A DNA stretch of 64,000 nt from Henckelia pumila. Taxonomy: Eukaryota > Streptophyta > Magnoliopsida > Lamiales > Gesneriaceae. Under the pieces are notes generated by a model. The model did not search any database, was not told the origin of the DNA, and was given only the letters and a program-made list of their open reading frames with translations. Both the position numbers and the translations under genes were made by a program. Shown in pieces: positions 35,040 to 44,805 of the stretch (its first letter is position 1; each line of letters starts with the position of its first letter). The stretch lies in the NCBI RefSeq assembly GCF_033568475.1, contig NC_133120.1, forward strand, positions 83,098,151 through 83,162,150. Reading direction: 5' to 3'.

Positions 35040-36976
35040 GTGAGTGAGAACATAAGCACGCTGAAAAAACCCGTCTTGATACAGTGAGGCGTTACAAAAT
35101 CATGCATAAAAATTATTTCATGAATGCATGTACTTAAATAAAATGTGTGTCCTTCATATATATTTAATTTAATTTTTATACTAACATATAAATACTAAAA
35201 TAACATTCATGCATAAAATAATTAAATATATATTTAGGACACATGCAATTTCTCATGGTTTGTGCTGAACTGCTGGCCCTAACACTAAAGCCTATTTTCT
35301 TAAATTCTGGCCCACTAACACTGAGACTGACCCATTAATATACTTAAGCCCAATAATGCTTATTCTAAGCCCAATTAATTAATTAAAGCCAATTAAGACA
35401 TTCCTGGCCCAATAACAACCTATTCTGGCCCAATGGGCCCAAAAGCCCAAAGACTGGCCCAATAACTTCCATGGGCCCCAAGGCCCATAAAAATTAGTGG
35501 ACTCACTTAATTAATTTAATTAAGCCCAAAAATAATTAAATTTAACCCAGAGTAATTAAATGGAGCCCAAATAAATTTTGAGATTTAATTAGGCCCATTA
35601 AACACTTAATTAAACTTAAAACTTAAAAATAAAAATACCCGAGCCCAACTAACTTAACCCAGACCCGGACCCAACTAACATAACCCATGACTTTCCTGAC
35701 CCGACCCGGACCCAACAACCCGACCCGGATCACTCCAAACCCTAAAACCCGACGCCCCTCCCTTGGTACTTCTCGGCCGCGAGCAGCAGCCCTTCTAGGG
35801 CTGCTGCCGCCCTGCTTCGGCCGCCCCTGGCCGGAGCTCCGCCGCCCAGACTTAGCCCACGTCTGGGCGGTCCTAACCAGGCCCTAACCCCAGCCCCATG
35901 CAGCCCTAGCCCCCTTAGTCGAACTCCTTTCTCCGGAACCCTAAACTGTGCACGCAAAGGGCCGATCCGCATCAGCTGGTTTCCTGGGCTCGTTTGGCTC
36001 GAGCCACTCGAGCCATTCGAGTCCAGGCCATCCCCACACTTCCTAGGAACCCTGACCAGCAGCTTAGACGCAACCATGGCTAAGAAACATGAGCATGACA
36101 ATCAAAATCACATTACAAGTCAAAAACTTCATGAAAGCCGAAACTTTTTCTGAAAATTCTTGAAAGTTTTTGATGCATACACAATACACACACTATAATT
36201 TCTGATAGGCACGAAAATAGGGAAAGAATCATGCCTTGCACCGAAGATTTCGATCGAAAATATGATGCGTGATGCGTATACGATGTCCGGGACGAACAAA
36301 TCTTTAAACCAAGCCAAAAACTTCAAGGTTTCGGGTATGGAGGCTGCTATAATCTGTTGGGACGTGAGAATGGGGGTGGGAGACGGCTGATGGGGTTTGG
36401 AAAAGTGACAGGGTCGATTGGTTGGGGTTATGGTAGGGTAGGATTTGATTTTGTTTAAAATTTTTGGTAGATAACATAATCATAAAAGATATTACTCAAA
36501 ATAAATATATTGTATCTTAAACAAAATCTTTAAAACTCACACATAATAATAATAATCTGATACAAAAGTATAAATCCCGAAATAATTACATAGGCTATTA
36601 TTAAAATTTAATAAAAGTCATTAAAATGACTTATTTTGGCTAAAAATAAACTCCTAAATAAATATATAATTAAATACTAAAATTTTCTTGAAAAAATACT
36701 TTAAAATATTATTTTAAGGCTCATAAACTCATAAAATATTTTTGGATAAGAATTTTGGTATCTCGTCCGTCCACGGTCCCGTCTACGCGATCAAAACAAT
36801 TAAATTTCCATAAATCATGAAAATCACTAATTATAGGTTAAATGCTTAAAATAACTTAAAACATGCACAAATAATTTCACATAATTATTTAACCCATAAT
36901 CTAAAATTCTAAATAAATAAATTTCCTAATTATGCATGTGAATTCACGTATTTAAAATACCGGGTGTTACAATGGC

Positions 36977-37224
36977 TCTCCGTGTTGCTGCGTAAAACTT
37001 GCTAATACTTGTTGATTTAACATCTCGAAGTATTACACCGCAATAATCCTCCTTCGCCTAAGCAAAATTCTTTCTATCTCTGAGTTGTACGGAAATTCTT
37101 CTTCCTCCGAAGATTCACCTGCACGCACGAACAAACCAGAGTAGCACTAGGAGGAATAATAAAAATAAAAAAAAACAAAACACAAATAAATTAAACGCCT
37201 TTCCCCGGCAACGGCGCCAAAATT
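36977..37224 (-). promoter_or_regulatory. Element B unit 2 leader and tRNA-Asp primer-binding site
   Basis: The start of unit 2's gag leader resumes here after chromovirus C. The CCCCGGCAACGGCGCCA word at 37203-37219 is again the tRNA-Asp 3' end, just inside the outer 5' LTR. Confidence 0.85.
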
Positions 37225-38641
37225 TGGTAGCGCTTAGTCGTGTCACGCCCAAATTAACCCAACTCAGATTAAACAATTAAACATATAGTAGCGAGAGTAG
37301 GGATCGTTCCCACGAGGAAAGTGAAATTTATCTGTGTTCTTAAAAATACTGAAATTAAATAAAAATGGGATTTTTGATTTTAAAAATTAATACTAATAAT
37401 TTAAAACAAAATAAAATAATTAAAAACAATTCTTGGTATCAGTCGACTCCACCCTTGAAATTATTCATTCGATCATCGATTCCCTAAAAATAATTCATTC
37501 TCATTGAATATTCACCATTGGAAATTTAATTCCTGTTTCACCTTAATTTTAGTTAACTAGACACAAGCGTTCTAAATTAACCCTTACCAATGAATTAACC
37601 CAATTCAAGCGATTAGATTTAAACCCACAGCATCATTCAAACTAACAAAACTGATAAATCTAGACAACCCATACACAAGCGGATGAATTTAGCCTAGTCA
37701 ATTATTATCCCTACTCCTAATCTCACAAGCGGACGATTATTAATTGTAGTTGCTTCACAAATCAGAGGTTTCAAACAATTACGGATTTGAATTCCAATTT
37801 AGCAGTAGATTGTATAGAAATCACAGGCCTATAATCTCACACACAAGCATGGCAATCAATTCAGAATAACTCTTGATATGCAATTTGAATTAAACAAATA
37901 CAAACTGAATCTCACAAATTAAATAAAATCAAGGGTTTCGTCTTCCTTCAACCAAGAAAAAAAACTAAAAGATTAAAATCTAAGAACAAGGAAGAAAGAA
38001 ACAAGCCGCCAGAAGATTTCTCTCTATCTTCGGCCGTCCAAGTCTGCGTCGTTCCCTCTGATCTCTTCTATTGTGTCTTTTAAATCTCTTTTATATGTCC
38101 TCGAAGCCCGTCAAATAAAGTACGACAAATCGAGTGTTTTAAAGTTACAAAAATCGGCCAATTTCTCGCACAGAGCAGCGCGGGCGCACCTTAGCTTCGT
38201 ATTTTCACTTCTTTTCACGTCCAGGGACGGCGCGGGCGCGCCTATAAATCGGGAGGGCGCGCCTTAGCTTCGCATGTGTTATTCTGCAGCGAGCGACAAT
38301 TTTCAAAAAATCATATTTCACAATCTAACCGTCGGATTGAGCTGAAATTTTGACAGCTGCTTTAAAACATCTTGAACTTCATTCTGAACATGGAGATCGG
38401 ATTTGAACTTCTATAAAATTAAATATAATTTTCAGATCATTGCTGCTCCGTATTTCATTCTCGCGCAAAAGCTTTTCCATCTTTTCCTCGACAAAAAGAT
38501 ACGTCCTATACAATAAACACGGGAGCGCGTAATGTAGACATGATGCAAGAAATACAAACTAAAACTTAATTAAAACAAATGAATGCATGCAAAAACGACA
38601 ATGAAATGATATGAAAATATGCAACACAAACATGAATATCA
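37225..38641 (-). repeat. Element B LTR 3 (outer, 5' LTR)
   Basis: The 1417-bp copy ends at ATATCA, followed by target duplication AACGA. It matches the other two LTRs with scattered changes. Confidence 0.9.
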
Positions 38642-40252
38642 AACGATAAACGATATAAACTATCTCAAGTTTCATACATGCATTCCAAAACCAACAAGTT
38701 CTACGGTTTGATGCTTTTAGATCTCAAGACTTCATCTACAACCCAAGTCCTCACGTGCTAGACTCTCTCCCAGCTGTCAATAACCTCGATGACCAGCTTC
38801 TGCCCCATATGTTGTCGTGCACACATACAAAACAAGACAACAGCCGGATAAACTCCGGTGAGAAATCAATCTCAGTATAACCAACATATAGAAAACTTTA
38901 AATAAATCATATCGACTCTATTTAAACTCAACTCAACAAATAGAGTAAATTAACGCTTCGCATAAGAACTGATTCATATAACTTCGAGGCCATCAAGATT
39001 CATAAATGATCTTGACATGAATATCCATCTAACGAGTTCGTAACCGACTCGCAAATAAGGTTAACAGCAACTTTGGCATAGAATCAATTCAATATAGCAT
39101 CATATCAACTCAAATTTAAAGTTTCACTACCTGGGATGGATCGACAACATCACAGTCAAATCAAAAACATAAACAAGTATGTGGTTTTTACGGGCCAACT
39201 AAAAAATAGTCGTTCTTGAGTTTCAAAGTCCCTACTTCGCGATGTCGTCATTATACCTTCTAATATCTTGGTTCTGAACTCTTCAATCTGAAATATAACA
39301 ACCAAAATACTCATATCAAACTTCATTCAAGACTATTATTTCAGAAACGAATCAAAACCATTAATCGATCGTCAATCAAACTCATTTCAAACCTCAACTC
39401 TTTCTTCTTCGGTTTAACTCGGCGTCTTGAATCGTTGGCCTTCAAACTCGACTGAAATTGAAGAATAAAAATTCTATAACATTCATAACATCTAGATAAC
39501 AACTTCAACCAGATATAGGCTATCAAAACGGTCCAAAAACTCGAATCGACGGTGTAGCGATTGAAAATCGGTAACCGACGTAATCCCGAAATCATTTCTA
39601 AATTCAACCAACTCATACGTGTATTCAAATCAATAACCAGCTGATATATCATTCAAATATTCATCTCAATAGCTATAATAATTCATTTACATGCTGGAAT
39701 CATGCTTCAACATAAATAACATAAGCTCATCAATTCGGTTTCGAAATAGAATCGCATAAACGTCGATAACCATAATCAAGAGCTCAAAACCTGATCTCTG
39801 CCCCAAACTAATTTCGAATTTAAAATAAAACATCATAAAACTTACACGAGATCTAAGCCCTCGTCGTAATGATTCCAGAACAATTTACGAAATCAAAATC
39901 GGATAACCGAAGCAAAAGTTACAAGGATTTGAAGATCACAATTTCAAAGGAAAATGAAGAAGATGGTCTCTCGGCTTTGCTCTGTTCTGAAAATTCTGAA
40001 TATGAATAAACATACACGTACTCATGCTGAGTAATCAATTAACAATCTGATAACTTTCAAGCATAATTGCAGTTTAGCCCCTCAATTCTTCACTATTTGC
40101 AATTTGGTCCTCGACCCTTATTTTAATTCAATTTCAATCCTAAATAATTTAAGAATATTAGAAATTAAATCGAAACTCTAAATATTTCCAAATTAAATAT
40201 ACTCGGATTAAAATTAAATTCGGATTAATATTAATTAATTCCGGGCCTTACA
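38642..40252 (-). repeat. 5' LTR of chromovirus A, second part
   Basis: The match to 11440-13053 resumes at AACGATAAACGA and ends CCTTACA at 40252. Target duplication CTCTC follows, then viral leader sequence. Confidence 0.9.
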
Positions 40253-40850
40253 CTCTCTCTTCTTAAGTTTCTTACAATCTGGTTCATACAAGACGTATGA
40301 AAACTATCAAAAACTAAAAACATAAAATCAGAAACAAAAATAAGCCTTATGGCTAATAACTAAACAAGCAGGGCGTAAGGAGGATAAGGTTGGAAACCAA
40401 CCATTGAAGATTCATGGTTAGAGTAAACCTGGAGATCCATAGAGCAAGTACCAGTTGATCAAGTGATCGTTAAGGGAAAGCAATGATTTGGCATCTGCTC
40501 AAAACCAAGATTCATTCAAACAAGGTAACCTTCCTAAATCTCCTGCAACCCTTAATTCAAAGAAATATTCAAAATACGTTAATCATGTCATCATCCTTCA
40601 TAAGAAATGGAAGATTGATAATAAAAAACTGGTTTGAAATAGAAGATGATCATGAATATGATACATTTCATGAATATCGTTTAAATACTTCTGATTTAAC
40701 CATATTCGAATCAATTTATCAACTAAAATTTGTAATTATAACCTATGAATGGAACCAAACTAATCTGAAAACATTTATCTGTTATAAATGAATCAGATCT
40801 GTAAAGCCATGAATGAGAAAATTCATAAGAATTTGAAGAATTCCGCAACC
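40253..40850 (+). other. Pararetroviral leader, continued
   Basis: About 600 bases separate the predicted 35S-like start (near 11003) from the primer-binding site once the insertion is removed, similar to the known Cauliflower mosaic virus leader. Small hairpins are visible: AGCC-TTAT-GGCT at 40343-40354 and GGTTGG-AAA-CCAACC at 40388-40402. A 102-codon ORF lies in its second half. Confidence 0.65.
40483..40791 (+). CDS. Unrecognised leader ORF of the pararetrovirus
   Basis: This uninterrupted 102-codon ORF lies inside the leader, upstream of the primer-binding site. Its middle reads MSSSFIRNGRLIIKNWFEIE. I do not recognise a family. It is intact although most viral genes here are broken, but its AT-rich composition makes chance possible. 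Confidence 0.3.
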   Translation: MIWHLLKTKIHSNKVTFLNLLQPLIQRNIQNTLIMSSSFIRNGRLIIKNWFEIEDDHEYDTFHEYRLNTSDLTIFESIYQLKFVIITYEWNQTNLKTFICYK

Positions 40851-40868
40851 TGGTATCAGAGCGGTTAA
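40851..40868 (+). promoter_or_regulatory. Pararetroviral tRNA-iMet primer-binding site
   Basis: TGGTATCAGAGCGGTTAA starts with a perfect 12-base complement of the initiator tRNA-Met 3' end. In caulimovirids this marks map position 1 and primes minus-strand DNA. Confidence 0.85.
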
Positions 40869-40884
40869 ATAAAGCGGATTATTA

Positions 40885-41392
40885 ATGCCTGAATTAACTT
40901 TAGATATTGACATTAAAAATTTATTTGATAAAATAATCTTACTAAAAGATTTACGTCAAATAGATCAATTATGAAATAAAATAAAAGATCTCCAAACCTT
41001 TTATTTCAAAAATCATAAAAAAGAATATTTTTCAAACAACTGGAAAATGATAATTCAAATTTCTGAAAACGATGAAATTGAAGACATAACAATATGTTAT
41101 GAATAAGAACAAACTTTGTTATCGAAATCCGATCAACAAAAACAAAATAATAAAAGTAATAATTTTTACTAAATGGAAAATGTATGAAAATACAAAAATG
41201 AATATCTTTAATTTATATTCTCAAAATATAAATTTTGATATAGAAAATTGTGAAAATAATTTGAAACATCTTAAAAATTATCAATCTTCAATTGATAGTT
41301 TCGAAGATTTTCAGAATTTATTAGAACAGATAGATTCAACAAAAAGGCTTTTAATAGCCTTAAAAAAATTAAGAAGTTCTATCATCTGTTAA
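40885..41392 (+). pseudogene. ORF VII-like region of the pararetrovirus
   Basis: An ATG at 40885, 17 bases after the primer-binding site, opens a frame that hits TGA at 40972. After a frame change, a 97-codon ORF (41099-41392) continues and ends one base before the movement-protein ATG. The position matches ORF VII of Cauliflower mosaic virus. Function is unknown, and no domain is recognised. The sequence is Lys/Asn/Ile-rich. Confidence 0.45.
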
Positions 41393-41393
41393 A

Positions 41394-42331
41394 ATGACAG
41401 AAGTAACAATTCCAAATCAAAATAGTCAGATTGATGAATCTGAAGAGAACCAAGAGTATAATTTAAATATTATATTTAATCAGAATAAGTTTGCTGAGAT
41501 ACAACAGGGTTTTCTAATTCAAAAACAAATCTAATAAACCAACCAGGAATATTAAGCAAGATTTTAAATTTTATTAATCCCAGAAAAAATTTAATTTATT
41601 ATTTGATTCGTACAAAAGAACGGCCTTGTAAAATAAATAACGAATCAAGGTCTAATACTCTGAAGTTATTAACAACTCAAGATATTGATACCATCATGGC
41701 AAAAGCCAGTGAAAAAAAACGATCTGAACTGAAATATGTTCACATTGGAGGAATCGAAATAATAGTATCAGCTCACTACCGAGAAGGAATAGATACACCA
41801 ATTGAAATCATAGTTCGTGACAAAAGGATACGTAATTTTGAGGATTCTATCCTTAGAAAAATTGAAGGAAATTTATGTTACAAAAAGATGAAATTTTGTA
41901 TTTATCCACAATACAATATATCTCTTTTTGATAAAAACATAAATGATGTTTTAACATTAGATTATTACTTTTATAGGAATAATCTTATGTTAACAGAAAA
42001 CCATCCGATCAATATAAACTATGTTGTCGGTTTAGCAATAAGTAATAATTCTCAAACAGGAATAATTTCAACAAAACCAACTATTTCTGTTGAAAGAATG
42101 TTTGAAAATATTACAAGAATTGAACACCCTCGATAAGCATTTATTGAAAAAATAAATCCCTATAAAATATGGAGTTCAGATGACCTCCAAATCACAAAAA
42201 AGTCTGTACCAAAAAGATCATTATCATTTGTTAGAAATGATGAAGATATTCTTGAAAAGATTGAAACCATGAATCAAAATATTCTTAAAATTAAACAAGC
42301 TATTGTTAATGAGTCAACCTCATCGCAATGA
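41394..42331 (+). pseudogene. Pararetroviral movement protein (30K superfamily)
   Basis: The ATG at 41394 starts an N-terminal segment that ends in stops near 41532. After a frameshift, the conserved core is open at 41603-42136 with VHIGGIEIIVSAH and GIDTPIEIIVRDKRI, the hallmark region of caulimovirid 30K-type movement proteins. A TAA at 42134 is followed by 65 more in-frame codons to TGA at 42329-42331. The protein would enlarge plasmodesmata or form tubules for cell-to-cell spread. This copy is broken by at least one frameshift and one stop. Confidence 0.8.
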
Positions 42332-42621
42332 CGTCCTTAATAAAATTAGAAAAAGATCTAGGAGATTTAGAAAATAATATTGATAAGATCAATCTATCAA
42401 TACAAGAATTAGAGAAAAATTTCAAAGAATATATTGATTTAGCAACGACTAGATTAATAATTGAACAAGAAAGACATAGTAATGAAATATTAAACTATCT
42501 TAAGGAAGTTCTTCCAATAGATAAAGGAAAATGGAAAATGGAAGAAAAACCACCATTCAAAATTGAATCATGGTATAGAAATCCCCTTAGTTATGAAAAA
42601 CATAAATATGGAGATGTTTAG
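42328..42621 (+). CDS. Putative virion-associated protein of the pararetrovirus
   Basis: This intact 97-codon ORF overlaps the movement-protein stop in an ATGA arrangement. The N-terminal half is a predicted coiled coil (LEKDLGDLENNIDKINLSI), and the C-terminus is basic/Pro-rich. Position, small size and coiled coil fit the virion-associated protein (ORF III-like). No aphid-transmission-type ORF separates it from the movement gene. Identification is by context. Confidence 0.55.
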   Translation: MTSLIKLEKDLGDLENNIDKINLSIQELEKNFKEYIDLATTRLIIEQERHSNEILNYLKEVLPIDKGKWKMEEKPPFKIESWYRNPLSYEKHKYGDV

Positions 42622-43997
42622 TGAAACAGACGAATCTAAACAAATAGGAGTAATAAATACAGAATAATTATATCATTCACATCAGGAATTAGAACAATAC
42701 AGAGATATGGATATTTCAGAATCAGAGTCTGAAGATGATTCTAGACCACAATTAAATCTACGAACGAATGTAGAAGGTAGTGGTGGAAGAGATGATGAAG
42801 AATTTAAATACAACAGAGACCAATACTCTGGATCTTATAAAGATGTTAAAGACATTCTTAGAGAATCAAAAACATCAGGATTTGTGAAACAAAATATTTT
42901 AGTTTTTGGTTGTTCAACAGCTAAAGAAAGAAAATCTAAGATAGATCATTGGGCAAATGAACTATCAGTACAAATTCAATTAACACCATTATTAGACAAA
43001 AGTGAGAATATTAAAGTTTTAACTCATGGGATGATAAAAATGACATTGGTAGGAGCAGTAGGAACTTGAGCTGAAAACCTAGTAATTACTAATCTACCAC
43101 AAGGAATGACAGGACATCGATATTTCGAACTATTTGTTGATGCCTTGTACCAAGAATTTTTAGGAGTTTCTAATAATGATGCTAAGCTGGTAGCTAAAAA
43201 CATAGAACAAAATAGAGCAATTTTTATTCTAGATAATATTAAACTATGCAATTTATGTTATCTAAAAGAATTTATATGTGATTATGAAACAAACTATTAT
43301 TAGTTAATAGATGCTGATAAAAAAGAACATTATAAATTAAGTATTTTTAATAAAAATACATAATATACCAATAAATAGTAAAGATGAATTCTTAACTAGC
43401 GCTTATGCCAAAACACTAGGAGGAGCTATTAAATTCATTAAAGATGTTATAACAAAGAAATGTCATGAAGTAACATTAAATAAAAGAATATCCAGATCTT
43501 ACAAACAAAACAATAAACTTTATTGTGACAAAATGGAATTCACAGTAAAAGAATACGGTTGCAAAACAAACATGTCACACAAACATTTAAAACGACAGAA
43601 ACAGAATAAATTTAATAAACCTTATAAATCTTTTAATAGAAAATTTATTCCCTATAAGAAAAAGAAATTTAAAAGGAATTTCTTCAGAAAACCTTATAAA
43701 AGAAAATTTTATAAAAAATTTGATAACAAAAAACCACCTTGCCCAAAGGGTAAAGGAAAGAATTGCACATGTTGGTTGTGCAACGAAGAAAGACATTATG
43801 CGAATGAATGTCCAAAACGAAACGAAAAGAAAAATAAAGTTAAACTTCTTGAAGAAATATATACTATTGGATTCTATCCAGTAGAAACAATTGAATTTTC
43901 ATCCGACGGTGAAAATATTTATTATATTGATGAATCAAGTGAATCAGATTTTGAATCTGATTCCACATTTGATAATTCAAGAAATAAAAATGATTAA
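42608..43997 (+). pseudogene. Pararetroviral coat protein with zinc knuckle
   Basis: The ATG at 42608 overlaps the preceding ORF end. The frame has stops near 42665 (TAA), 43067 (TGA) and 43301 (TAG), then a frameshift before the C-terminal segment (43533-43997). The N-terminus is acidic. The C-terminus has a long Lys/Arg/Phe-rich stretch, then the CCHC knuckle CWLCNEERHYANEC (near 43770-43812), and an acidic tail. This order of acidic end, basic region, CCHC and acidic tail is typical of caulimovirid capsid precursors. Confidence 0.8.
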
Positions 43998-44364
43998 AAT
44001 AACGACAAGGGCATTTTTGGAAAATGAAACTCTATGAAATTTTTATGGTTTAGAATATGCGTTTATAAATGCTAGCATGCGATTATATGTCATTCAAGCT
44101 ATGAATGTATTTATATGATTGATTTGATATTGCTGTAAATGAATAGTTATGTTATATGAATGAAGATTCGATTATGCTTCTATGATTGACATGTTCTTAC
44201 ATGTTTAGATACTAAACTCAAACTTTTGTTTGTCTTGAGTACCTATTTTCAAGTTGTCCTTAAATCAAATTCAATTGTCTATGTCGGATTTTATGAAACG
44301 CTTTTGCATTAAATTCCCATAGTTTGATTATTGTGAAACAATTGTAAGAAAAGAATGTGTCAAT
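43998..44364. other. Spacer between the viral copy and the copia element
   Basis: AT-rich sequence with no ORF or clear repeat. It is either host flank of the viral insertion or more viral DNA, which I cannot tell. TCAAT at 44360-44364 is the left target duplication of the copia element. Confidence 0.5.
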
Positions 44365-44640
44365 TGTTGTGAAAAAGTAAAATTTTACGGTAAAAAGTAA
44401 ATATTCCAAAACTCAAAATATATCAAACTCTACACTTTATAATATTTTTCTCTCAACTTCAATTATATTTTTCATCACAAATGAAGACCTATTTATAGAT
44501 CCACAATTGAGATTAGTTCAAAAATAAATACATCATCATCTACATCATCACACACTAATTTTCCACATTTTACAACTCAATATTCAACATTCAACATTCA
44601 ATATTCAACATAATATTAATAATAATAATATTTTTCAACA
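44365..44640 (-). repeat. 3' LTR of the copia element
   Basis: 276 bp, with TGTTG...CAACA ends, nearly identical to 48856-49131. The 3' half is rich in ATTCAACA words. Confidence 0.95.
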
Positions 44641-44805
44641 CTCCCCCTTGTGATGATGATCGTGATATGATGACTGTCTTCATTACGTGTTTTATACTGC
44701 CTCGTTAAAAACCTTACTAGGAAAAACCCAGTGGGATAAAAACCATAGTAAGGGAAAAAGAGTGCAGCCACGTAAACTCCCCCTCATGTTAACATGAGTG
44801 ATTCT

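Larger units (their letters stand above)
34269..35096 (+). mobile_element. Cassandra TRIM retrotransposon carrying 5S rRNA-like sequence
   Basis: Two 379-bp LTRs (34269-34647 and 34718-35096) begin TGTGACGCCC and end GCGTTACA, around a 70-bp internal region. That region has a tRNA-iMet-like site TGGTATCAAAACC (34650-34662) and a purine-rich GCGGAAGCTGGTGGG. The flanks AAATT (34264-34268) and AAATC (35097-35101) are the target duplication with one change; the empty site is AAATC in the other C LTR. No coding capacity exists. Cassandra is mobilised in trans. Confidence 0.9.
25898..36971 (-). mobile_element. Chromovirus C, a Ty3/gypsy LTR retrotransposon inside element B
   Basis: The element has TGAAACGACC...GTGTTACA ends and is flanked by ATGGC (25893-25897 and 36972-36976). 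The uninterrupted sequence GAATGGCTCTCCG at 22025-22037 in unit 1 of B gives the empty site. LTRs are 25898-28579 (2682 bp) and 33437-36971, the latter holding the Cassandra insertion. Coding is on the minus strand with gag, protease, RT, RNase H, integrase and chromodomain-like end. Large LTRs and tRNA-iMet priming fit Tekay/Del-type chromoviruses. Only point stops disrupt the polyprotein. Confidence 0.9.
33437..36971 (-). repeat. 5' LTR of chromovirus C, interrupted by a Cassandra element
   Basis: Removing 34269-35101 restores an LTR of about 2.7 kb that matches 25898-28579. An 18-bp tandem duplication (GACCCGACCCGGACCCAACA region, about 35695-35730) distinguishes it from the left LTR. Confidence 0.9.
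18408..38641 (-). mobile_element. Element B: tandem gag-only LTR retrotransposon (Athila-related TR-GAG) with three LTRs
   Basis: The element runs from TGGTAGCGC to ATATCA and is flanked by AACGA (18403-18407 and 38642-38646). It has the arrangement LTR-internal-LTR-internal-LTR. The LTRs are 1421, 1421 and 1417 bp (18408-19828, 22273-23693, 37225-38641). The internal regions are 2444 bp and, after removing element C, about 2452 bp. Each internal region encodes only a Gag-like protein on the minus strand. No protease, RT or integrase is present, so mobilisation must have used enzymes of a relative. The tRNA-Asp primer-binding site and the N-terminal EIER...RRRR remnant point to the Athila lineage. 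Confidence 0.85.
11028..40252 (-). mobile_element. Chromovirus A, a Ty3/gypsy LTR retrotransposon (outermost retroelement of the nest)
   Basis: The element has TG...CA ends and is flanked by the 5-bp target duplication CTCTC (11023-11027 and 40253-40257). Coding sequence is on the minus strand, so the intact left LTR (11028-13053) is the 3' LTR. The right, 5' LTR (17996-18407 plus 38642-40252) is split by element B. A primer-binding site like tRNA-iMet lies at 17979-17990. The polyprotein ends with a chromodomain-like segment, and the 2-kb LTRs fit Tekay/Del-type chromoviruses. The gag and pol frames are broken. Confidence 0.9.
7334..44000 (+). mobile_element. Endogenous pararetrovirus (Caulimoviridae), near full length, permuted and interrupted
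   Basis: Viral sequence occupies 7334-11027 and resumes at 40253-44000, split by retrotransposon A and everything nested in it. The two parts total about 7.4 kb, close to one caulimovirid genome. Order on the plus strand is protease-RT-RNase H, transactivator, 35S-like promoter, leader, tRNA-Met primer-binding site, ORF VII-like, movement protein, virion-associated protein and coat protein. The circular map is therefore opened between the coat-protein and polymerase genes. Most genes carry stop codons or frameshifts, so this is an old, inactive copy. Separate movement, coat and polymerase ORFs fit caulimovirus- or soymovirus-like layouts better than badnaviruses. The genus is not assigned. 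Confidence 0.85.
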
